DNA of 10,881 bases from SG8-41 sp964521405 (GTDB lineage Bacteria; Pseudomonadota; Gammaproteobacteria; Burkholderiales; SG8-41), in the NCBI GenBank assembly GCA_964521405.1, contig CAZFRR010000015.1, positions 1 through 10,881 of the forward strand, in the 5' to 3' direction. Below are positions 6,152 to 10,881 of this stretch, one piece after another (position 1 is the stretch's first letter; each line of letters starts with the position of its first letter). The notes under the pieces are model-generated. The model had not been told where the DNA came from and made no database searches. It saw only the letters and a list, made by a program, of their open reading frames with translations. Both the position numbers and the translations under genes were made by a program.

Positions 6152-6292
6152 CAGTTTGTTGAAAAACGACTCGTCACCCCGGAGAAAGCCGGGGTCCAGA
6201 AAAAGCGTTTCATGCAAATCAATGCCTTGCTGGATGCCGGCCTTCGCCGACATGACGAATTCATGGTCGCCACAGCGTTTTTCAACAAACTG
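6152..6292. mobile_element. MITE-like element, 141 bp, with 17-bp perfect terminal inverted repeats
   Basis: The ends 6152-6168 and 6276-6292 are perfect 17-bp inverted repeats (CAGTTTGTTGAAAAACG and its complement). Inside each arm is a second, imperfect inverted pair: TCGTCA...TCCAG near 6171-6198 and its complement near 6230-6258, with a 6-bp hairpin CCCCGG/CCGGGG at 6177-6194. Nearly the whole element can fold on itself. No ORF is credible; translations give the familiar 'PAFA-MT' type peptides that this class of dispersed repeat yields. No clear target-site duplication was found. It is probably non-autonomous and either mobilised in trans or a REPIN/dRS3-like repeat. Confidence 0.7.
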
Positions 6293-6309
6293 CTGGGGGA
6301 TCTTCGGCA

Positions 6310-6426
6310 TTACTCACCGAAGGTCATGCGGGCCAGTTCTTCCTTGAGACGTTTTTGTTCTTCCGGATCGCGGGAGAGCAACAGGCGGTCCACGAGTTCG
6401 AAGAAGCGCTTCTTGTTCCGTGTCAC
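6310..6426 (-). CDS. Small charged helical protein downstream of the PIN toxin (38 aa, start uncertain)
   Basis: Unrecognised small protein. From GTG 6426 it has 38 residues, with a predicted continuous amphipathic, highly charged helix: 'FFELVDRLLLSRDPEEQKRL' then 'KEELARM' and an ending T-F-G-E. Heptad-like hydrophobic spacing and strong coding-like composition argue for a real gene. It begins 14 nt after the toxin stop, same strand, with a weak GAGA ribosome site. An alternative is a CTG start at 6444 that overlaps the toxin stop as CTGA, giving 44 residues and mirroring the GTGA overlap between antitoxin and toxin. It could be a third member of the toxin-antitoxin operon or an independent small gene. 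Its 3' end lies 18 bp from the MITE-like element. Confidence 0.5.
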   Translation of the reverse strand: MTRNKKRFFELVDRLLLSRDPEEQKRLKEELARMTFGE

Positions 6427-6440
6427 CGAGTTGGTCTCGA

Positions 6441-6872
6441 TCAGGATTGGAGAGGATTTTCCCAGCGCAGCCCATTGAAGCGCGCGAAGTCCGCGTCGCA
6501 TGAAACCAGCACCGCGTCGTAGCTCAGGGCGAGCGCCGCGAGATGAGCGTCGGTCGTGAGGTTTCCCGCACTGCCGCTGTCACGCAGCAACGGCCTCAGT
6601 TTTTGCCAGTGATTGTCTGTTTCGCGCACGACCCGGATATTCTCCAATGACAGCCACTTGTCGATTTTGGCGCACGCCGCCTCGGGGGCGAGAGGGCGTG
6701 GCAGAACACGGGGGTTGGTGGACAACCGCAGGAACCCGAGCAGCACGACCCATGCAAGACCCACTGTTTCCTCGTCGTTCACGGCTTTTTCCCACCATTC
6801 GCGGACGCGCTCGTGCTGCACCGCATCCGAGTTCACTGCGTACAGCAGGACATTCAGATCGACGATTTTCAC
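6441..6872 (-). CDS. vapC: PIN-domain ribonuclease toxin, VapC-type (TIGR00028-like)
   Basis: 143-residue PIN-domain protein, expected to be a Mg2+-dependent RNase toxin of a type II toxin-antitoxin pair. Visible acidic active-site positions are D5 in 'IVDLNVLLYAVN', D108 in 'LTTDAHLAALA', and D126 with D128 in 'SCDADFARF'. The helix normally carrying a conserved Glu reads 'WVVLLGFLRLSTNPRV', the pattern I associate with the Mycobacterium-type PIN subfamily (TIGR00028). The start codon is GTG at 6872, overlapping the antitoxin stop as GTGA (4 nt), so translation is coupled and the order antitoxin-toxin is the standard one. Length is normal and the gene looks intact. Confidence 0.9.
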   Translation of the reverse strand: MKIVDLNVLLYAVNSDAVQHERVREWWEKAVNDEETVGLAWVVLLGFLRLSTNPRVLPRPLAPEAACAKIDKWLSLENIRVVRETDNHWQKLRPLLRDSGSAGNLTTDAHLAALALSYDAVLVSCDADFARFNGLRWENPLQS

Positions 6873-7135
6873 TTGCGTAGTGCCAGTTCGCGAACGATCT
6901 CCTCGTCTTCCAATGCCGCGGCCAGCGCGAGCGCCTTGTCGAGCGCAATACGAGGGGTTCCCAGGGAATGGACTTCCTCTCGGTAAACCGGTTGCTTGCG
7001 ACGGCGTGTGCCACCCCCCTGGAGCCCCGCCCTCAGGGCTCGGTTCAGCAGGCGCGTCAGGCTCACGTTTTCCTTGCGCGCCTGCGCCTTGAGCCGCTCG
7101 AGAAGTTCGTCATCCACCCGCACTGTGGTACGCAT
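6869..7135 (-). CDS. vapB: Ribbon-helix-helix antitoxin, VapB/CopG-type
   Basis: 88-residue antitoxin from ATG 7135. The N-terminus 'MRTTVRVDDELLERLKAQAR' followed by 'ENVSLTRLLNRALRAGL' is a typical ribbon-helix-helix DNA-binding domain: a short beta strand (TTVRV), two helices, and a 'VSLTRLLN' turn. The C-terminal half is charged and probably disordered until it wraps the toxin. ATGs at 7171, 7147 and 7144 are also in frame, but 7171 would place the operator palindrome inside the gene, and 7135 starts exactly at the RHH strand. There is no ribosome site; the promoter geometry predicts transcription starting about 1 nt before this ATG. It overlaps the toxin gene by 4 nt. Confidence 0.88.
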   Translation of the reverse strand: MRTTVRVDDELLERLKAQARKENVSLTRLLNRALRAGLQGGGTRRRKQPVYREEVHSLGTPRIALDKALALAAALEDEEIVRELALRK

Positions 7136-7142
7136 AAGTGTC

Positions 7143-7178
7143 ATCATAGCATCACACTTATTGATGCACAAGCATCAA
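7143..7178 (-). promoter_or_regulatory. vapBC promoter and operator
   Basis: On the minus strand -35 TTGTGC (7171-7166) and -10 TATGAT (7148-7143) are separated by exactly 17 bp, placing the transcription start near 7136, next to ATG 7135. A perfect 7-bp inverted repeat with a 4-bp spacer, TTGATGC-ACAA-GCATCAA (7161-7178), covers the -35. The half-site GCATCA recurs at 7149-7154 between -35 and -10. A repressor bound here, presumably VapB or VapBC, would block polymerase, as is usual for autoregulated modules. The divergent cytochrome gene starts about 70 bp away and might also be affected. Confidence 0.6.
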
Positions 7179-7200
7179 CTGAATGCGAAATCGTGTGCGT

Positions 7201-7206
7201 TATACT
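7201..7206 (+). promoter_or_regulatory. Candidate -10 element for the octahaem cytochrome gene
   Basis: TATACT lies 42 bp before ATG 7249 and would start transcription near 7213, compatible with 7249 but not with the in-frame ATG at 7183. No good -35 is present at 16-18 bp spacing, so an activator may be required or the match may be chance. Confidence 0.3.
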
Positions 7207-7248
7207 TCGGTTGCGTCCGCAAATGGCAGACTGGCCCGATTGCTAGCA

Positions 7249-9660
7249 ATGTCAAAACGCCGCCGGAAATCGCGCCCAAGCGCAATCCCCGTTTCGTCTT
7301 CATCATCTGACGCATCGGTTGCCAGCCCATCCTGGCTGGCCAGAAAATGGAAATTCGCGCTGGCTGGCCTGGGCGTCGCCATCATTGCCGGCGCGGTGCT
7401 GTTCTGGCAGGCACGGGGTCCTGTCGGTGCGCCCCCCGAAAGCACGGTGCAGGCTGCGCCGCAGTTCGTGGGAAGCGCGGCCTGCGCCGGTTGTCACGCC
7501 AAGGAAACGGAAGCGTGGCGCGGATCGCACCACCAGCTGGCAATGCAGGAAGCCGGCGAGAAAGCGGTGCTCGGCGATTTTAACGATGCGAAGTTCAGGT
7601 ATTCCGGTATCGAGTCCAGGTTCTTCAAGCGCGACGGCAAGTTCATGGTCCGCACCGACGGGCCTGACGGCAAGCTCGCTGATTTCGAAATCAAGTACAC
7701 ATTCGGCGTCTGGCCGCTGCAACAATATCTGATCGAATTTCCCGGAGGGCGCTACCAGACGCTCGGCATTTCCTGGGACGCCCGCGAGAAGAGCGAGGGC
7801 GGGCAGCGTTGGTTCCACATCTATCCCAACGAAAAGGTGGATTACAAGGATCAACTGCACTGGACCGGTTTATATCAGAACTGGAATCTGCAATGCGCGG
7901 CGTGCCACTCGACGAACCTGAAGAAAGGGTACGACGCCGCCAGCAATAGCTACCAGACCACCTTCAGCGAAATCAACGTCGCCTGCGAAGCCTGCCACGG
8001 GCCGGCCTCGCGCCACGTGGAGTGGGCGAAACAGGCGAAGGCGCCGTACCCGGCGAAGGACGACAAAGGCCTGATCACGTTGAAGACGCGCTGGAACGAA
8101 GCGTGGAAGCTGCCGGCTGCGGACGCGAAGACCGCGCAGCGCGACCAGCCCGCCGACGCGGCCGCGATGAATACTTGCGCCGCGTGCCACGCGCGCCGCT
8201 CGACCCTCGCCGAAAGCGGCGTCCCCGGCGCGCCTCTCGAAGACACGCACCGCCCGGCGTTGCTGACCGCGCCGAACTACCACGTCGATGGGCAGCAGCG
8301 TGAGGAGGTATACGTCTGGAGCTCGTTTCTCCAGACCACCATGTTCCAGCGCGGCGTGACCTGCATGGACTGCCACGAGCCTCACTCGCTGAAATTGCGC
8401 GCCGAGGGCAACGCGTTGTGTACCCGCTGCCACAGCGTCGCCGCGTTCGATACGGAGAAGCATCATTTCCACAAGGCGGGCGCGAAGGGCGCGCAATGCG
8501 TCGAATGCCACATGCCGGAGCAGAACTACATGGTGGTCGACGCGCGGCGCGATCACGGCATACGCTCGCCGCGTCCCGACTTGTCGCTGTCGCTCGGCAG
8601 CCCGAATGCCTGCACCCAGTGCCACGCCGACCGCAAGCCGGAGTGGGCGGCCGCGGCGATGGATCAGTGGTACGGCAAGACCTGGCGCGAGCGCTGGCAC
8701 TACGGCACGGCGTTCCATGCCGCAACGACGCAGGGGGCGAAAGCGCTGCCTTCGCTGCTCTCCATTGCCGATGATCCGGCGCTGCCCTCGATCGTGAAGG
8801 CGACCGCGGCAACGTTGGCTGGACCGCACCTCCGGCCGCAAAGCCTTCCCACGGTGCGCAAGCTGCTCGCGAACTTCGAGCCCGGCGTGCGCATCGCGGC
8901 GCTGGGCCTGTTGGAATCGTTCGAGCCCGCGGTCCGCGCGCAAGCGGGCGCGCCGCTGCTCGCTGACCCGGTGCGCGGCGTGCGCGTCGAGGCGGCGCGC
9001 GTTCTCGCGGATGTTGCAGACGACCAGCTCTCCGCCGATCAGCGCCGCGCCCGGGAAAAGGCTATGAGCGAATATGTCGAATCCCTGCGGCTGGATGCGG
9101 ACTGGCCGACGGCGAACGTCAACCTGGGCAACCTGCGGCTGCGCCAGGGCCGTCCCGACGAGGCGATCGCGGCCTACGAGCGCGCGCTCGCCCTCGATCC
9201 GCGCTTCGCCGGCGCGTATGTCAACCTTGCCGACGCCTACCGCCAGCAGGGCCGCGATGCGGAGGGCGAAAAGCTGCTGCGCCGCGGCCTCGCGTTATTG
9301 CCGCGCGCGGCCGACCTGCATCACGTGCTGGGGCTGCTGCTGGTGCGCAAGGAAGACAAGGCGGGGGCGCTCAAGGAACTCGCCGTGGCAGCGAAGCTGG
9401 CTCCGGACAATGCCCGCTATGAATATGTCTATGCCGTCGGGCTGTATTCCGCCGGCAGGCGGGGCGAGGCGCTGACTTTGTTGCGGGCCGCCGAGGCACG
9501 CCATCCCTACAACCTGGAAATTCTTGGCACGCTCGTTTCCATGAACCGCGAGGCGGGCAAGCCGAAGGACGCGCTTCCCTACGCGAGAAAAATCGCGGAG
9601 GCCCTGCCCGACGATCCCGGCGTGAGGCAGCTGATAGCCGAGCTGGAGCGGGCGAATTGA
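7249..9660 (+). CDS. Membrane-anchored octahaem c-type cytochrome with HEAT and TPR repeats
   Basis: 803-residue protein. A basic, Ser-rich cytoplasmic start is followed by a single hydrophobic signal anchor (about residues 36-57), so the bulk faces the periplasm. Eight CXXCH haem sites start at Cys79, 216, 246, 310, 372, 391, 417 and 455; all are standard CXXCH, with no CXXCK catalytic-type site seen. Several extra His residues (for example 'GSHHQLAM' and 'EKHHFHKAG') could be distal ligands. After the haem part come HEAT-like repeats (about 500-600, 'PSIVKATAATL', 'EPGVRIAALGLLESF', 'DPVRGVRVEAARVLADV') and about five TPRs (about 612-800, 'ANVNLGNLRLRQGRPDEAIA', 'AGAYVNLADAYRQQGRDAEG'). The start at 7249 is chosen over ATG 7183 from the candidate -10; no ribosome site is visible for either. 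The likely role is periplasmic electron transfer or reduction of an N or S compound on a protein-binding scaffold; the substrate is unknown. Confidence 0.88.
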   Translation: MSKRRRKSRPSAIPVSSSSSDASVASPSWLARKWKFALAGLGVAIIAGAVLFWQARGPVGAPPESTVQAAPQFVGSAACAGCHAKETEAWRGSHHQLAMQEAGEKAVLGDFNDAKFRYSGIESRFFKRDGKFMVRTDGPDGKLADFEIKYTFGVWPLQQYLIEFPGGRYQTLGISWDAREKSEGGQRWFHIYPNEKVDYKDQLHWTGLYQNWNLQCAACHSTNLKKGYDAASNSYQTTFSEINVACEACHGPASRHVEWAKQAKAPYPAKDDKGLITLKTRWNEAWKLPAADAKTAQRDQPADAAAMNTCAACHARRSTLAESGVPGAPLEDTHRPALLTAPNYHVDGQQREEVYVWSSFLQTTMFQRGVTCMDCHEPHSLKLRAEGNALCTRCHSVAAFDTEKHHFHKAGAKGAQCVECHMPEQNYMVVDARRDHGIRSPRPDLSLSLGSPNACTQCHADRKPEWAAAAMDQWYGKTWRERWHYGTAFHAATTQGAKALPSLLSIADDPALPSIVKATAATLAGPHLRPQSLPTVRKLLANFEPGVRIAALGLLESFEPAVRAQAGAPLLADPVRGVRVEAARVLADVADDQLSADQRRAREKAMSEYVESLRLDADWPTANVNLGNLRLRQGRPDEAIAAYERALALDPRFAGAYVNLADAYRQQGRDAEGEKLLRRGLALLPRAADLHHVLGLLLVRKEDKAGALKELAVAAKLAPDNARYEYVYAVGLYSAGRRGEALTLLRAAEARHPYNLEILGTLVSMNREAGKPKDALPYARKIAEALPDDPGVRQLIAELERAN

Positions 9661-9870
9661 ACCGCGCCCTGTGACGACCCTGTAGGAATTGTGGTCTTGC
9701 CATAGCGGAAGCGGTGGCGCATACGTACTTGATCCGTCATGGCCATTGCCCCGGTCGTTCTCGTGTACACAATATGGACAGATGAAACAACTCATTCACG
9801 AATGGAGTAACATCGCCGCCTTCAAGGAAGATGTGTTCCGTGACCACAATATGAATGTGAGAGGACGACC
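9661..9870. other. Intergenic region between cytochrome and sulfatase genes
   Basis: 210 bp with no clear terminator. It holds the small ORF at 9782-9874, a GTGTACAC palindrome (9763-9770), two copies of CACAATATG (9768-9776 and 9845-9853), and a weak promoter candidate TTGCCC (9746-9751) with CAATAT (9770-9775) at 18 bp. None is compelling alone. Confidence 0.35.
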
Positions 9871-9874
9871 ATGA
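9782..9874 (+). CDS. Possible 30-aa leader ORF overlapping the sulfatase start
   Basis: ATG 9782 opens a 30-codon frame beginning 'MKQLIHEWSNIAAF' whose TGA overlaps the sulfatase ATG as ATGA (9871-9874). That arrangement usually signals translational coupling. Its ribosome site is weak (GGA about 4 nt upstream), and no family is recognised. The sulfatase has its own good ribosome site, so the ORF is not needed for its expression and the overlap may be chance. Confidence 0.25.
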   Translation: MKQLIHEWSNIAAFKEDVFRDHNMNVRGRP

Positions 9875-10881
9875 AAAAAGTCTTGCGCTGGTGGAGTTTG
9901 GCATTGACCGTGGCACTGATCGCGTTCGCGCTCCCAGCGGCCGCGCAGCAGAAGAAGCCCGACACGCAGCAGAAAAAGCCCAACATCCTCGTCATCTGGG
10001 GCGACGACATCGGCCAGTTCAACATCAGCGCCTACAACCGCGGCATGATGGGCTACAAGACGCCCAACATCGACCGCATCGCGAGCGAGGGCGCGCTGTT
10101 CACTGATTGGTACGGCCAGCAGAGCTGCACCGCCGGCCGCGCCGCCTTCATCACCGGCCAATCACCCATCCGCACCGGCCTCACCAAGGTCGGCCTGCCG
10201 GGTGCGCCCGAGGGGATTACGGCGGCAGATCCCACGATCGCCACTTTGCTCAAGGCTCAAGGCTATATGACCGGCCAATTCGGCAAGAATCACCTTGGTG
10301 ACCTGGACAGTATGCTGCCCACCGCGCATGGCTTCGACGAATTCTTCGGCAATCTCTACCACCTGAATGCCGAGGAAGAGCCCGAGAATCCCGACTATCC
10401 CAAGGATCCTGCCTTCAAGAAAAAATTCGGGCCCCGCGGCGTCATACACAGCTTCGCAGGCGGCACCATCACCGACACCGGCCCGCTGACCAAAAAGCGC
10501 ATGGAAACCATCGACATGGAGGTCAACGTCAAGGCCCTCGACTTCATGGAGCGCGCGAAGAAGGCCGATAAGCCGTTCTTCCTCTGGTGGAACTCCACCC
10601 GCATGCACGTCTGGACCCACCTCAAGAAAGAGTCAGAAGGCAAAACCGGCCTTGGCATCTATGCCGATGGCATGGTGGAGCATGACGGACATGTCGGTGA
10701 GGTCTTGGCCAAACTCAAAGAGCTGGGCTTGGAAGAGAACACCATCGTGATGTATTCGACCGACAATGGGGCCGAGACTTTCACTTGGCCCGATGGCGGC
10801 AGCACCATGTTTCGCGGCGAGAAAAACACCCAGTGGGAAGGCGGCTTTCGCGTGCCAACCATGATCAAGTGGCCGGGCGTC
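9871..10881 (+). CDS. Secreted type I sulfatase (arylsulfatase), 3' end outside window
   Basis: First 337 residues of a sulfatase that runs off the window. It hydrolyses sulfate esters using a formylglycine made from Cys or Ser. A Sec-type signal peptide (about 1-25, ending 'LPAAA' before Q26) sends it to the periplasm. Metal ligands D45-D46 sit in 'NILVIWGDDIG'. The modification motif is C86-T-A-G-R90 followed by 'AAFITGQ'. The active-site Lys and His are in 'FGKNHLG' (K139, H141), the second metal site is 'YSTDNGAE' (D298, N299), and a late Lys is in 'FRGEKNTQWEGGFRVP' (K318). The motif has Ala rather than the usual Pro at its third position. A good ribosome site (GAGAGGA, 9859-9865) precedes ATG 9871. 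Domain assignment is sure; the natural substrate is not. Confidence 0.92.
   Translation, partial: MKKVLRWWSLALTVALIAFALPAAAQQKKPDTQQKKPNILVIWGDDIGQFNISAYNRGMMGYKTPNIDRIASEGALFTDWYGQQSCTAGRAAFITGQSPIRTGLTKVGLPGAPEGITAADPTIATLLKAQGYMTGQFGKNHLGDLDSMLPTAHGFDEFFGNLYHLNAEEEPENPDYPKDPAFKKKFGPRGVIHSFAGGTITDTGPLTKKRMETIDMEVNVKALDFMERAKKADKPFFLWWNSTRMHVWTHLKKESEGKTGLGIYADGMVEHDGHVGEVLAKLKELGLEENTIVMYSTDNGAETFTWPDGGSTMFRGEKNTQWEGGFRVPTMIKWPGV

Noticed and set aside
6156..6347. A 63-codon plus-strand ORF inside the MITE-like element, and an 88-codon one at 6212-6478
   Set aside because: Both are translations of the dispersed repeat, giving the well-known spurious 'RRKPGS' and 'MPAFA-MT' type peptides, and they run into the antisense of the small ORF and toxin.
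7161..7178. TTGAT...ATCAA pair next to the antitoxin read as an FNR box
   Set aside because: The half-sites are 8 bp apart rather than 4, and the longer 7-bp palindrome fits an RHH operator better.
7183..7248. Upstream in-frame ATG as the start of the octahaem cytochrome
   Set aside because: The best -10 candidate (7201-7206) lies inside this extension and no ribosome site supports it, though it cannot be fully excluded.
7870..8943. Long minus-strand frame (357 codons) opposite the cytochrome gene
   Set aside because: Arg-rich shadow frame; the plus strand encodes eight CXXCH motifs and repeats.
9729..9742. TTGATCC upstream of the sulfatase as an FNR box
   Set aside because: Only one half-site matches; the second half (CATGG) does not resemble ATCAA.

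Overview
The window reads as chromosomal DNA of a GC-rich environmental proteobacterium, most likely a beta- or gammaproteobacterium. This rests on the YiaW/YiaV-type envelope genes, the outer-membrane factor and ClsC-type lipoproteins, the multihaem cytochrome, FNR/ANR-type boxes, and two dispersed repeat types that I recall as common in such genomes. No rRNA, tRNA, CRISPR array or intact insertion sequence was seen.

Layout, left to right. (1) 1-3006, plus strand: a tight three-gene envelope operon with a DUF3302 small membrane protein (5' end outside the window), an HlyD-family membrane fusion protein and a NodT-type outer-membrane efflux lipoprotein. No energised inner-membrane pump is visible. 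(2) 3009-4410: a roughly 1.4 kb, less GC-rich island bounded by inverted copies of a 21-bp palindromic repeat. It carries two minus-strand genes, a 2TM K+ channel and a DUF4136 lipoprotein with a Gly-Tyr hexanucleotide repeat. Each has an FNR/ANR-like box about 65-70 bp upstream, and the lipoprotein's box and -10 have textbook class II spacing. (3) 4485-6038, plus strand: a lipoprotein phospholipase-D/cardiolipin-synthase-C-like enzyme. (4) 6152-6292: a 141-bp MITE-like element with perfect 17-bp terminal inverted repeats. (5) 6310-7135, minus strand: a VapBC-type toxin-antitoxin operon with a possible third tiny gene after the toxin, and an operator/promoter that predicts a nearly leaderless mRNA. 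(6) 7249-9660, plus strand: a large membrane-anchored octahaem c-type cytochrome fused to HEAT and TPR repeats. (7) 9871 to the window end: a secreted type I sulfatase, cut by the edge, preceded by a 30-codon ORF that overlaps its start by 4 nt.

Most products act in the envelope: efflux, K+ flux, two lipoproteins of unknown or lipid function, periplasmic haem electron transfer, and sulfate-ester hydrolysis. The FNR-like boxes and the octahaem cytochrome would fit a bacterium that switches between oxic and anoxic respiration. The toxin-antitoxin module and MITE-like element mark the most mobile-looking stretch. I see no single multi-gene system clearly unlike known ones. The least ordinary items are the octahaem-HEAT-TPR fusion, the pump-less envelope operon, the possible third gene in the vapBC operon, and the FNR-controlled lipoprotein inside the repeat-bounded island.
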